Origin: Rhizophagus clarus | Lineage: Eukaryota > Glomeromycota > Glomeromycetes > Glomerales > Glomeraceae | Assembly: GCA_015698045.1 (NCBI GenBank) | Contig: BLAL01000169.1 | Location: 434,001-498,000, forward strand | Direction of reading: 5' to 3' | Length of the DNA stretch: 64,000 nucleotides | Shown here: positions 1 to 11,899 of the stretch, one piece after another | How the letters are laid out: every line of letters starts with the position of its first letter | Position numbering within the stretch: position 1 is the stretch's first letter | Notes under the pieces: generated by a model | The model's input: only the letters and a program-made list of their open reading frames with translations | The model's database searches: none | What the model was told of the DNA's origin: nothing | Translations under genes and position numbers: made by a program

Positions 1-171
1 GCGTCAGTCCAAGTCATCATTTATATATATATATATTGCATTTAAGATCCATAATTTCTCTCATCTGGCTTGTTATCTGGCTTGTTATTTGTACTTTGTA
101 AAAACAAATACTTTTAACTTTTCCCTTTTTTTTAACACAAATATATTAACTTTATCTTTGTATAATATTTC

Positions 172-1600
172 ATGATGAATGCGGCAACTGAAAATAGTAT
201 AATAACTGAAACCTATATTGGTTATGAAGGTAAGAAAATTTTGCAATGCCTGGCAAGAGTTTATTTAATTTATTCAATTTCTAATCAACTTTATTATTGT
301 TATTAGCCCTTGTTTCTTACTTAAATGAATCAAAAAATAATTGGACTTATAAAGGATTTTTAAATCTTAACCAGGATGTTATTTCTGCTTCACTTCCTTC
401 ACTAACTAATTCTTCACTAACATCAATCAAGTGGCAAAGTTTTGATATTACTTGGTATAAACGCTTTTTGGAATGCAGCCAAAGATTATTAGAACCAAAT
501 ACTTTTGTTGAATTAAAGAAAAAGGTGTGTTTGTTTTTTATTTTGCAAAGTATGGGTAACTCCTAATACTCAGCGTAGTCACTTAAGGAGAATTACTGTT
601 TTGACACCCTTGGTAACCAGCCCAAGCTCTCAACTCAGGCGCCCTAACTTTGTTGTTGATAAAGTCTGCTAATTCTGGAGGAGGAATTGGCTATGTACCT
701 TCTTTCATCACTAAATAAAAAATTTAGCACACTACTAATAATCTTTTTCTTAACTCTATAACAGATGAATACAGAACGTTTATGTTATCCAAACAGGTTG
801 CAAGCATATTGGGAAGGAGTTATCAAAGAATGTGAAAAAGAAAATTTAGCAACTACTATTACTACAATTACATCTCTTCCAAAACAAACACAAAATACTA
901 ATGTTAAAGATTTTTCCAAGAAAAATATTAACTTCTGTTATGATATTCTTGATGAACTTACAAGTACATCTTATGCTTATTCATTTTTTAAATATATTGA
1001 GAAAAATAATAAGGTTGTAAAATACCCAATGGATCTTTTTACTATAAATTCAAAATTAGAGAATGAAGAATACACAAGATTAAAAGAATTTGAAGAAGAT
1101 ATTCGTTTAATATTTTGCAATTGCTATACATATAATGATATTGAAAGTGAAATATATTGTTCAGGCAAAATATTAGAATCTGATTTTAATAAAAAATGGA
1201 ATGAAAAACTTATTTTTCATGATAGACAAACAAGAGAACTAAAAAGAGCAATAGATGATAATATTGATACAGACAATTCATTTAAGAAACAAATTCAAAT
1301 TTTAGAACAAAATGAGGATAAATTAGTATATAGGCAGGTTGTTAATGATGGTCTTCTTGTTGCTTCAGCATATGAAAATCTTGTTGCAGGAAATATTATG
1401 CCATTTATAAAAAATTTAAAGACATTTTTGTTATCAAGATCACAGATGTCTTTATTTTCTGCAGATGAGCCTGTTCTCCAGGCCAGTTTAATTATGAAAT
1501 GTAAATCAGAATGCAACCAGCTTTTTCTGATTATTATTAGTTTTTTAATTTATTCCTTACAGATTACAGAACCTTCCAATGAAAATATTGGTTTGAATTA
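172..1600 (+). pseudogene. Bromodomain / PD-(D/E)XK-type nuclease gene, copy A (C-terminally truncated)
   Basis: Exons visible: 172-229 (starts MMNAATENS), intron 230-306 (GTAAG...TTAG), an exon from 307 to about 523, then a large exon opening at the ATG at 765 after an ACAG acceptor. Residues about 60-150 of the last exon carry a clear bromodomain pattern: KYPMDLFTI, KLENEEY, then EFEEDIRLIFCNCYTYN, including the YN expected to bind acetyl-lysine. Copy C continues past SADEPVLQ into a domain with the D...ELK pattern of PD-(D/E)XK nucleases. In copy A the similarity stops at about 1484 and unrelated sequence gives a new end (ENIGLN), so the presumed catalytic part is missing. Combining a bromodomain with a nuclease-like fold suggests chromatin-targeted action. 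Function is inferred; whether this is a host family or element cargo is open. Confidence 0.7.
540..712 (-). other. Conserved antisense coding-like segment inside the copy A intron
   Basis: Between the second and third exons of copy A the minus strand reads MKEGT, a TAG, then PIPPPELADFINNKVRAPE and RAWAGYQGCQNSNSP before a stop. The same segment, with the same TAG, sits in copies B (about 32870-33000) and C (about 40320-40450) and is nearly identical in all three. It may be a relic of another gene caught in the duplication unit. On the sense strand the same bases can be read as a short exon, so coding strand is uncertain. Confidence 0.3.
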
Positions 1601-1859
1601 GTTACAGAATATATATTATCTATCATTAATATTTTGGTACAATTTTGAAAAATCTTGCTAACTTTATCTGAAATTTGATAAATCCTAAAATTGGTACTAA
1701 CAGTTTAGAATCCACCCGAATCATTAATTTAATGAACAATTAATAAATATACCTACAAATCAATCTGAATAATACAAAAAATAAAATAAAATAAAATAAA
1801 ATAAGTAAAAAACCATTTCTCCAAAAATTAAAATTATATACAAATATTATATATATGTG

Positions 1860-3600
1860 TAAATAACAAAATTATAATAAACTTACACCCTATAATATTT
1901 AGTGATGTTTTAAATTAAGTGTAAATAATATATAAATATGTAATAATAGAAGTTAAAATAGATAGCTTATAACTTACCAACTAAATAAATTAGCGAATAA
2001 ATTTTTAAATAAATCATTTAAATTGTATATACTAAATGTTATATAAATACGCAATAATAGAATCAATTAAATAACTTACACCCTATTATTAAATAATTAT
2101 TTAAATGAATGTAAATAATATAAAAATATACAATAATTAGAATAAATAACTTATAACTTACCATCTACAAAATAATTTTTTGAATAAAAATTGTTAGTTT
2201 AAATTTTATGCAAATATTATATGAATATGTAATAATAGAATTAAGTAAATAACTTATGGCCTATATATTGTTAAATAATAAATTTTAAGTAAAGAATTTA
2301 GTAAGTTTAAATCATATATGAATATTATAAAAATGCGTAATAATAAAATTAAATAATATATAACTTATCATCTACAAAATAATTTTTTAAATAAAGAATT
2401 TAGTTAGTGCAAATATTATATAAATACAGTAATAAATAGAATAATAGAATTAAATAAATAACTTACGCCCTATATTATTAAATAATTTTTTAAATAAAGA
2501 TCTAGTTATTCAAATTCTATGCAAATATTATATAAATATGCAATAATAGAATTAAATAAATAACTTACATCCTATATTATTGATAATTTTTAAATAATAA
2601 AGAATTTAGTTAGCTTAAATTATATGTACTATAAATATTATATAAACATGCAATGATGAAATTAATAAATAACTCACCAAGTGAAATTAAATTACAAAAT
2701 AATTTTAAATAAAGAATTTAGTTAGTTTAAATTATATGTAAATATCATGCAAATATTTAAATAACTTACAAACTATAATATTAAATAATTTTTTATATAA
2801 AGAATTAGTTAATTAAACCATATAAATAGGGCTAAGAACTGGTTGCGATAGAATCGTGTTAAACTCAGTTATTGTTTAAACTTTAAACCTGAGAATCGTC
2901 AAATAAAGTAAAACTTTATTAGATTGAATGGTAATGACTGGAGATCTGAGAAATAATATGTTATCATAAATTTACCTTAGTTGGCAATACAAATTGCCCT
3001 AAATTATTGGTGGATTTATACACTATCTATACCGATATTTGATAACAAGTTTAAAACCAATCGCAACCGGTTCTAGCCTCTACATATAAATGTCAGAAAT
3101 ATAGATAACATAACTTACACCCTATAGCATTATTAATTGATTAGATACGAATGTTATTATAGAAGAATATATTGTAAATTAAATATCACTTACAACCTAA
3201 TCAAGTAAAAAGTATAATTAGTTTTGAATTACGTGAATAAAATAAATATGATATAATTAAATATTGAAATTTGTAACTTACCATCTACGGTATAATTAAT
3301 TATTAAATAATTATTTAAACAAAGAATTTAATCATCTGAATAGTATATAGAATAAAGTAAAAAAAAAAAATATCTGATAACTTACCAACTATAGTATTAT
3401 TAATTACTAAAGTTATCTGTTATATAGAATAACAATAAAACCATTATTATTTAAATTATAAGAATTATAAGATAATCTATTAACTTACGAGCTAAACTGT
3501 TTAAATTGCATGGAATATTTGTATAAAGTATAATATAAATGATTGAATTATTTACAAATAATTTTTGTTTAATAATAATCAAGTTTATATTTTACCTTTA
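1860..3600 (-). repeat. Degenerate tandem array, period about 100 bases, with a splice-site-like core
   Basis: About 15 imperfect units of 95-115 bases. On the + strand each contains AACTTAC followed by CCTATA or CATCTAC, then AT-rich sequence with ATAATAGAATTAAATAAATA. Read on the minus strand each unit becomes a T-rich tract ending ATAG, a few bases, then GTAAGTTATTTA, that is, an acceptor immediately followed by a donor. No open frame is maintained. The array is interrupted by a MITE at 2829-3080. Confidence 0.7.
2829..3080. mobile_element. 252-bp MITE, TA target duplication (Tc1/mariner-type?)
   Basis: The ends are inverted copies: GGGCTAAGAACTGGTTGCGA on the left and TCGCAACCGGTTCTAGCCTC on the right, with a few mismatches. 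TA flanks each side (2827-2828 and 3081-3082). The insert breaks the surrounding tandem array and has no coding capacity. Assignment to the mariner group rests only on the TA flanks. Confidence 0.65.
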
Positions 3601-3609
3601 GATTCTTTA

Positions 3610-4370
3610 GTGCCACTTGAAACTAATTTTACAAATTTATTTTAAAATTTTTAAATAATTTTGACTTTCTATTAAATAGTCATATTATATGTCTTTTACC
3701 TTTATTATTACTGTGAACCATTATATAAATATCTTCGTTAATGTAACATATCAGATATAATATTTATGCAAAATGTAATTAAGTTGATCACAATCACTGC
3801 ATGTCTGCATGAATGACGCTTCATTATGGCCAATAATTACTAAAAGTAGTTAAGCAGGCGTAACTTTGGCCGCTCTTGTAACTGATTTGAATATTCGTAT
3901 TTGTCAAAACTTATTTACGTTAAACCCATTTTGAAGGTGATCGACAAATTGCTTTCTCCAATTAATTATTTGTTTAATGTTCTATTTCCTTTCTCTTTCA
4001 TTAAAAATTATATATATTGTAAACAAGACATTTGCATTACCAAGAATGTTCCAATTTTTAATTCTTTATACACCGACTGTAATTGTTTAAATACTCGTAT
4101 GTTCTTGTACAGTATTTTTTTTTTTTTTGGTATACATTTGATCTTGTAATACACTACGTTCTTCTGTTACACAACATTGATTGTTAAACATAATACTGTA
4201 TATATATTAAAATGAAAAATATTTGTGTAACTAACTGGTTATAATTACCTCAAAGACTGTTTTTATTATACATATATCCACCAATAACAATCGCAAATAT
4301 TCCTAAATTGAATACAAAGATTTTAAAATAATTTAAATGATGTAAAAAAAAAAAAAATGTAATCATCATA
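3610..4370. other. AT-rich spacer, no supported gene
   Basis: Low-complexity AT-rich DNA between the array and module X. The open frames here are short, rich in F/I/L/N, and lack recognisable motifs. No feature supported. Confidence 0.5.
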
Positions 4371-4379
4371 ATAAATTCT

Positions 4380-5560
4380 CGAAACTTACATAGAGACAGT
4401 GTATAAGTGATTTACTTTTTTAATTTTCTAATTTCTATTTCTCTATTATAATCATTATATTATAACAAGTTTCATTAAATCTAACAAAATTGTCCTATTA
4501 AAAAATTAAATCCTTTATGATCAAGTTGCAAAACACTTCTCGAAAAAAATGATATAAAGTTTACATTGAAGTCTTTCATATTTCTCTCTATCGATTATAT
4601 CGTATGAAATAATCTATAGATCCATAAGAGTTTATCTATGATTGATAAATAAATTCGTAAAATCTGATTTCTGTGATTTAGAATTTTTTTAAAATCGCTC
4701 AGGCATCAATTAATACGTAATATGATTGATGAATTGAACGAAAGACCTTGATTAAATTCCATAATGTTAAAATAGTTCAAATTGATAATTTATACTTAGC
4801 CAAAATTGTTTTACCAAACTTAAAGAAGACTACTCTCAATCATACTTACGAACCCCATTATACGTTGATATCTAGCAAAATCATATATGTTATCCTCAAT
4901 AACAAAATTGGGATTTTTATTACCAACATACGCGACAACATTTTGTATTTGACCAAAGATCCCATCATATATTATGCAATATTCTTTCTAGTTCATAATT
5001 TTTTATTATTTATGGAGAAGCTTTATGATAATTCATTAATCGCTTCTTCATCTACAGTTAGATGCAGATTTAAATTTGTTTGTGGTATAGAAGAGGATGA
5101 GGAAGAATTATAAGTAATGACCGTTATCTGATGCTAACCAATCGATGCTAAATAATCAAAAAGATTGTTTTCAGATATATCAAAAAATTTTCTGCGGAAT
5201 CTTGTATATGTTGAATCACTTTGTAAACTAAAATTTAACTTAATAAAAAAAAAAAATTTTTTTAGAAATTATTTTACACATAAAAAAAAGGGAACTACCG
5301 CTTTCTTCCTACCTTTGCCGTTTACTGTTACTTCCAGATTATAATAATCACTTTCAGAATGAGAGAATTTATTAAATAATTAACATCGATAGGTCCCTCA
5401 AATAATAATGACAATCATATTATTATTACGACAATAATAATCTTTAAATTTTAAATTTTTATTCGATTTGGTTTAAAGAATACGATCATAATTATTAAAC
5501 GATAAAAATTTATTTTGAATGCTTGTGGTGCTTTATCAGTATAAAAGCTTTATTTAAAGC
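4380..5560 (+). repeat. Module X, copy 4 (dispersed segmental repeat)
   Basis: Shares ordered blocks with 31000-31870, 36790-38340 and 42003-44460: TTATCCTCAATAACA, a block around TTTGATCAAAGA/TTTGACCAAAGA, TTTTCAGATATATCA, AACTT..GCGGAATCTTGTA, TAAATTTAACTTAATA, and a GATCTTATTAAGCAAATA-like block before an ATAATAATGATAAT tract. In this copy a 121-codon frame (4748-5113) ending in an acidic EEDEEEL tail is open. The equivalent stretch in the other copies is not, so it may be a remnant of the original gene or chance. Confidence 0.6.
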
Positions 5561-5966
5561 AATATGATTGAAAATTTATTATTTCCATTTTTTGATTTGA
5601 TTTCCGTCTATTTCATCCTCAAATAAAAGGAACATCAATGGTATTAAAATATCATTTAATCTAGAAAATTACCCCTATTTCCGAAATACACTGAAATTAT
5701 AAAAGAAGAAAAATGAAAGCAGAAACTTACACAAATACTCCATTATAATTTTAAATCGTATCATTTCAACATTTTGAATTAATACTATATAAAAATTTAT
5801 ACACTCCATTGCTATAATCGTCAACTGTAGATGCTGGGTGATTTGATCAATCAAAAGCGACAATTTTATCTATTAAATGACCAATCAAAAGTAAATTGAT
5901 TTTAATTAATGACAAAATTATATGATCGACTAATTGACCTGCTAATAATAGTGTTTCGATCTGTGA

Positions 5967-5990
5967 CCGGGTCCAACCGGTTGGACCCGG
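5967..5990. promoter_or_regulatory. Perfect 24-bp palindrome near the hAT left end
   Basis: The core GGGTCCAACCGGTTGGACCC, extended by two bases each side, is a perfect palindrome only 18 bases inside the terminal repeat. The right end lacks an equivalent, which instead has several TATCCGGAT motifs. It could be a binding site for a dimeric transposase. That is inference. Confidence 0.6.
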
Positions 5991-7040
5991 ATAATTTATT
6001 TTTTTCAGATATCCGGATAAACGCAGTTTTTATCCAGATAAAAAATATAAAAAAAAAAATTTTTTAATATTAAATATCTTAAATAATAGTTCTTTTAATT
6101 TTCATTTTTATTTCAAAGTATATGATAGAATAATTTAATAATTAAAAACGTGTAAATATTCTTATAATAAAATTCTTTACATATCTGCCGATTTTCAGAA
6201 TTAACAAAATTAGCCTAAATCAAGGAATTTGATGATAATTAGATAAAAATTAAGTTAAATAAGTTTCACAAAAAGGATCACTCTTGTGCTACATGATCAT
6301 ATGACACAAATATTGAGAAATTACTTCAACAAAAGTAGCATTAAAAAATTTTTTTCTTTCGTAAACTCCATATTAAACTCCCCATCAACTTCCCCATCAA
6401 ACTTCTCCACCAGTTTTTACATTATGTAAGTTGAGAATTTTGGCAAGTATATTAGTAGTTATTTTACATTAAATATAACTTGGAGCTATTTTTTTATTTT
6501 TTTTTCAATAGTTTATAAAAAAAAATTTATTTAGGCAGCAAAATTATTCAAAAATAATCTTTCAATAAATAAATAATTCTAAGATTAATAATGATGTTTT
6601 AGTGAATTTAAATTATATATTGATTAGTTTATTTAGTTAAAATCTATTTGATATTCGTTATTAATTATTTTTCAATCAATTTTTTTTCGTTAAATCATTA
6701 TTCTGGTGCTTATTCTTACTTTTTTTTTTTAAATAAACTAATTTTATAATATTTTTATTCCTTTTTTTAGAAATTTCTTCTACTGGTTTCAGGTTAAAGA
6801 GGTAAATTTTTTTGGAAAAGGTCTTAAAAGTTTTTTTAAGTATTTTTTGGCTTATTTTTTCTTATGTAGGGACGGTTTTGATCGATTTTAATCGGTACTG
6901 CACCACATAATTGATGATCGGCAAATTCCTCAAATCGGCGCATATGATTTAATAAAATAAAATTCAATACATTTAATAAAAAATATTTAATAGAATAAAA
7001 TTCAATACATTTAATAAAAAAAATAATGAAAAATGTAATA

Positions 7041-9377
7041 TCATTCATCTAATAATTCTTCCAATTCGTGTTCATCTTCCACATAATCATTATTTTCCAC
7101 ATCCAAATCTGGTGGAAATATATTAATATGATCCATAGTTTTCATGTTACGTTTTAAAAATACCATTTTACCTAATAAAGCAGGATCCAATAAGCTTCTT
7201 TTTGCTGTAATGTGGTTTCCTGCATCTGAGAAAAGTCGTTCAGAAGCTACAGAAGTAGCAGGAATTCCTAAATATTTTCGTGCAATAATAGAAAGAACTG
7301 GAAAAATTTCCTGTTTTGATTTCCACCAATCTAATGGGTTTTTATTTTCCCTAGCAACTGGTAAAAGAAAATAAGTAGTAATTTCATCAGCTATTGCTAA
7401 TGATGAAGTAGAACTTTCTTTTGTTTGAAACACTTTTTTTACTTTTTGTTGACGTCTTTCTTGATGCTCATGTAAAGATCTCATGCTAGGAGTTGAACTT
7501 GTTGAGGTAGTTGAAATTGTTGAAATTGTGGGTGATGGTGGAGTACTAGTTTGTTGCTGCATTTCTCTCTTTAATTGATCATATTGTATTTGTAAACTTG
7601 AATGAATTTTTACTTTTGTTTCTTCATCAGTTATAAAATTAAGATCTTTATACCTTGGATCCAAAAGTGCTGCCATAATGCCAAACTCATCTGGCATTGC
7701 CCAATAATGTTTCAAACCTAAATAAATTTTATTTTTTACATTTTTTAATACTTCTGAAATATTACTATAATCTACTTCAATTTGTGAACTTTCTTCTTCT
7801 ACTATATCAGAATTAATAGTATTATCATCAGAATCTTCTAATACTTCATATGAATTATCAGATGGTTTTAAAGAATTTGTGAGATCTGTAATAATAGGAA
7901 AATGTAACATAAGTATTTCCAGAAAAATCTCATGTAGCTTTCTCAAATGGTGCCAAAATGTTACATAATTCATCTAATAACTCCCATTCATTATCTTTTA
8001 TCATAATTTTTTTTAATCTAATTCCATCAGTTTTTTCTTCAGATATAAGAGAACAAGACAAGTTTACACTAAGTTGAAGCACAGCATATTGAAGAAAAAT
8101 CAGCCGATCCCATGCCAAATATGAAGAGTTCCACCTTAAGTAATTAAACAACAATAATTATATAAATTAGGATAAAATTTATTAAATAATTAAATTGAAT
8201 TAAAATATTTACTTAGTAGATATATCTTGTATTAAATGTAATGGTTCTTCATAACCAATCTCTTTTTGCACTTTAATCAATCGTTCAATTTGTTTTTGAG
8301 TAGAAAAAAAATTTATTAGTTGTTTTGTACGTGATACCAAATTTTCTACAACTTTTAATCCTTTACTAATTGCCAGCTGCAAAGTATGAGCAGCACATGA
8401 GAGTCTTTTAATTGGTGTTAAATCTCGAATAGCAGCTACTACATTTGCTCCATTGTCTGTTGTTATTGATATAACAAGATTTTCAATTTCCCACTTTTGC
8501 ATAGCATTTTTAATACCTTCAGTAATTGCTTTTGCAGTATGTGGTATTGGAAAATAGGATATTTCAAGCAAAGCATCCATTATTTCAAAATTTTTATTGA
8601 TCCAAGTTGCTGTTAAGCCTAAATATCCATGTTTTGAATGAGAAGACCATAAATCAGTAGTTAAAGATATTGATTAAGCAGTTTTTAAAAGCAGTTTCAA
8701 TTTTTCTTTATTATACCCATAACTGCGAGCAATCATCATTCTTAATTTTTTTTCTCCAGGAACTGTAAATTGTGGATCTATAATATACATATGCTCAATA
8801 TATGCCTTTTGAGTTACGGTTGATAATGGTTGAGTTGTAAGTAAAATCCACCGTAGTGTTGATAATTCTTTTTCTTTTTGTCCATTTTTATTGGATGCAG
8901 ATTGAGTATGCATTGGTGATATAATGCCGCTTTCTAGAGGTGGTATAATTCCATGTTTAACAAGATGGTAACTGAGATTTCCTGTAGACCTATCATATTT
9001 GTAATTTTTTGAGCATTTTTCTCCATCATCTAATAAAAACTGACATATGCACGTATTTCTTCTTTATCATTTTGTTTTCTAATAAAATAATCCCATACCC
9101 AACTTACTTTTGTTTGTGGTTTAATTATTGCAGCAGTTTGTTTAAAGGGATTTGAATCATTTGGTGCTCGATCTGTTGATTCTAGTGTAGTATTTGTCAT
9201 TTTTTGTTTTCCAAGGGCTTTAGATAATTTTGCAGGACGTCCTCTTTTTTTCTTTGCTAGTGGTGTTGGAGTAATTTCAACAATTTCATCACTAGAACCT
9301 TCATTTTCACTTAAGGTAATAATGTAATCTTGATCATTGTTATTTTCCATAATTTTGTGAATTATTTTAGCTTTCAA
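7041..9377 (-). pseudogene. hAT transposase (BED finger, DDE/RNase H fold, C-terminal dimerisation domain), broken
   Basis: Read from 9377 down: an acidic start (MENNNDQDY), an AT-hook-like KKRGRPAKL, a BED-type finger (SWVWDYF, then a C and LSYHLVKH), then the RNase H-like core with TTDLWSS, SITTDNGANVVAAI and the hAT signature CAAHTLQLAISKGL, then RWNSSYLAWDRL, and the dimerisation segment ATSVASERLFSDAGN with AKRSLLDPALLGKMVFLKRN. An intron at about 8208-8130 (GTAAAT...TTAAG) joins ..ISTK to WNSSY in frame. The frame is broken by stops after RAYVSFY, after KLKLLLKTA and after APFEKAT, plus a frame change just beyond, so it is unlikely to give full-length enzyme. The family excises and reinserts DNA with 8-base duplications, matching the flanks. 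Confidence 0.93.
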
Positions 9378-9544
9378 TAAAATAAACTTTAATTGAAATT
9401 ATGAAAAATTCAACAAGGGAATGTACAGTATTTATTAATCTTTATTATGGCTTAGAACTGAATTAACTGTGATTTTATTTGTAAAAGTTTTAATAAACAA
9501 ATAATAATTGTCATAAATCAATAGGTCTAAATAATAAATTTACC

Positions 9545-9750
9545 TAATAAATTCCATGAAATTAATAATACGAAATTAATTAAACAAATTCCACGAAAAT
9601 AATTAAACAAATTCCACGAAAATAATTAAACAAATTCCATGAAAATAATTAAACAAATTCCACAAAAATAATTAAACAAATTCCACGAAAATAATTAAAC
9701 AAATTCCACGAAAATAATTAAACAAATTCCATGAAAATAATTAAACAAAT
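9545..9750. repeat. 23-bp tandem repeat inside the hAT, continuing at 21208-21270
   Basis: About eight copies of a 23-base unit containing AAATTCCACGAAAATAATTA, with CACG/CATG/CACA variants. Three or more further copies resume at once to the right of the nested CACTA element, showing that the element landed inside this array. More degraded copies (GCCACGAAAATAATTAA) run to about 21530. Confidence 0.9.
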
Positions 9751-9769
9751 TCCCACTGGTCAAAATCAA

Positions 9770-9990
9770 TACTATCGGGTACATATCGGGCATCTATATA
9801 TCAGTGACTAATCAGATACATATCGGGTTTTTATACATATCGGACACCCGATTTGTCACATCTCAAAATATGTCTAAAATTATAATTATCAAAGACCCCG
9901 ATATTTAAACTTTTAGTCCCCGATATGTTGGCTAATATATATCGGTTACCCGATATTTGTACGATTTTTTAAATGATAATAATCGGATCA
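9770..9990. repeat. Left subterminal repeat region of CACTA element 1
   Basis: Multiple CCCGATAT / ATATCGGG motifs in both orientations (for example ATCGGGTACATATCGGG at the edge). In CACTA elements such arrays bind the element's own DNA-binding protein. Confidence 0.8.
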
Positions 9991-10262
9991 CATGTTTGTT
10001 ATTAGTCATTACGTATTTTCAAATTATAAATTAATCCTCTAATATATCTGATATGTAACAAATAAAATAGAAATACATTGTCTCGCATGCAGAACGGATT
10101 AGATTAAATTTGTTTCAATTAAAGTTTTTTTAAAAATAAACGTAAACACAAATCAATTTTGAACCTAGCTTATTAAATTTTTGATTAACTTTTAATTAAA
10201 CTGCATACGGATGATTGATTCAATTTATTATATAATCAAATAACATAAATCTATTTAAGACT

Positions 10263-10445
10263 AGATTTAATGAGTAAAAAGAAAATTATTGAATTATTTT
10301 GATTTATGCTTTTTAGTTCTCTTTTATTTTGTTTTTTTTTTTAGTTTTTCTCTTCTTTTCTTCTATTTGAATTAGAAAAAAAAATTATTGAATTATTTTG
10401 ATTTATGTTTTTTGGTTCTCTTTTGTTTTGGGTTTTTTTTAGTTT
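10263..10445. repeat. Tandem duplication (~106 bp) of the 3' end of the divergent gene
   Basis: Two copies of a segment reading, on +, AATTATTGAATTATTTTGAT, then a TTTAGTTTTTCTCTTCTTT block and CTATTTGAATTAG. The right copy holds the stop codon and last lysine-rich codons of the minus gene, and the left copy lies just beyond its stop. The copies differ at a few bases. Confidence 0.75.
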
Positions 10446-11581
10446 TTCTCTTCTTTCTACTATTTGAATTAGTTCTATTTGGGATTTCTTCTTTGTCTTT
10501 ATCGTGGTTATCATCGGTATCATAATCGTATATCGGAATATCAACACTTGAACGGTTAAACTGTTTGAGCGACTCTTGATTTAAACACCAGTTTGGTGCA
10601 CCCATAGGTGGTACGCTAGATGCAGATATGTTGTCAGCTTTTTTAGGGTTTAAAGTTGGTGGTTTTTTCCTTAATAATTCGACCGTCGGATCAATTCGGT
10701 CGTGTAATAATCGTAAAAGCTTAAATAAATAAATTACTATTAGTGTTTTTGATAAATAAACTAATAAAATAATAAATATACATACTGCAGAAGAACGCCA
10801 CCATTTATCATAAATGTATACTGATGTTGACTTTTCTTTAACGGCTTCCTCAATAACTTCACCATCTTCAACTACTGCAGGTCGGATAACAGTCCAATCT
10901 TCCTCAGGATCTGTTTCTTCCCACTCTTCCGAGTGGTAACCCGAATCTTTAAGAATTTTTACAAGGTCTCCTTCTGGATACCTGACAATATACTTATCTT
11001 TACCTTCTATCAAATAGTTTGTTGCTTTTGTTCTTCTTTTTTTTTTCTAGTAATGTAATTGATAGTTAACTACTAACTTTTCATTTCACATTAATTGAAT
11101 ATTTACTTACGTCTTGCATCCTCGAATTCTTTTTTGCCCTTCTCTTATCTTGTTTTATTCTTTCTTCTCCTTGATTTTTAATGTTATTCACACGATGCCG
11201 AGAACGCCATCGTCCGTACAAAATTTTTAGTAACTTGCCGTTTGTAATATTATATTTTTTATTCATGAGCTTGTACAAAGGCGGCAATAGTTTTGTTACT
11301 ATGTTTTCTTTTGCTCTACCCAAGTCCGTTCCTCGTCTATTTTATAAGTATCTCTTAATTCCGAGTCTACCCATATATAGACTTCTTTCTATAGAATAAT
11401 AGATAAACATAAATAGAATGAAAAAAAAACCATAAATGATAAATAAATAATAAATAATACTTGCTTTAATCGTTTTATACGAAGCAGCTGACGATGATGA
11501 TGAGGAAGAGGAAGCGGAAGCGGAAGAGGAAGAGGAAGAGGAAGAGCTTACAGATTCCTGATCACTGTCCCTGTCCATCAT
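10393..11581 (-). CDS. Accessory protein of CACTA element 1, four exons, one apparent 1-nt frame break
   Basis: Exons: 11581-11465 (39 codons: acidic start then a serine/alanine run), 11388-11111, 11046-10786 and 10719-10393. Introns 2 and 3 are GT-AG. The first uses a GC donor (GCAAGT...ATAG). Phases agree at each junction. Exon 2 opens KEVYIWVDSELRDTYKIDEE, then one nucleotide is missing before KENIVTKLLPPLYKLMN and WRSRHRVNNIK, so this copy may be disabled, or the slip may be an assembly error. Exon 3 has KYIVRYPEGDLVKIL and an acidic stretch. Exon 4 has PPMGAPNWCLNQ and a basic tail. No family recognised with confidence. The position, divergent from the transposase across one promoter, suggests a mobility partner. 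Confidence 0.7.
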
Positions 11582-11899
11582 TACTTATATTTCAGTTGAG
11601 TGCAAAACTTTAAATGAGAAGAAGAGTTTTCAGAACGCGAAAAGGTTGCATATTTATATAGATTTCAGGTGCAACTACGCGAACCTGATCCTGGAAAATT
11701 CTGAGGATTCCCTTACGCGAATCTGATTCTGAAGGTTTCCTCATGCGAATCTGATCAAACGCGAACCTGATCCTGATTACGCAATCCAATTTAAAAGAAT
11801 TCAACGCGAATCTGATCCTGAAAGAATTATACTTCATTTGAATAGCTGTCTAAATATTCTAAACTTTTTCATATATTTTAGTAAATATATTTTAGCAAA
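11582..11899. promoter_or_regulatory. Bidirectional promoter region with repeated GCGAAYCTGATCCTGA motif
   Basis: The 318 bases between the divergent starts hold at least five direct copies of ACGCGAAYCTGATYCTG-like sequence (near 11675, 11714, 11744, 11761 and 11801), plus a weaker ACGCGAAAAGG at about 11637. Nothing similar appears elsewhere in the window. The spacing and place suggest an operator through which an element protein controls both genes. That role is inference. Confidence 0.7.

Noticed and set aside
3901-4149. 82-codon frame MSKLIYVKPILKVIDKLL
   Set aside because: Starts at a non-ATG codon, AT-rich hydrophobic composition and no homologous motif.
7144-7374. Plus-strand frame across the hAT transposase
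   Set aside because: Shadow of the minus-strand transposase, whose SERLFSDAGN signature is unmistakable.
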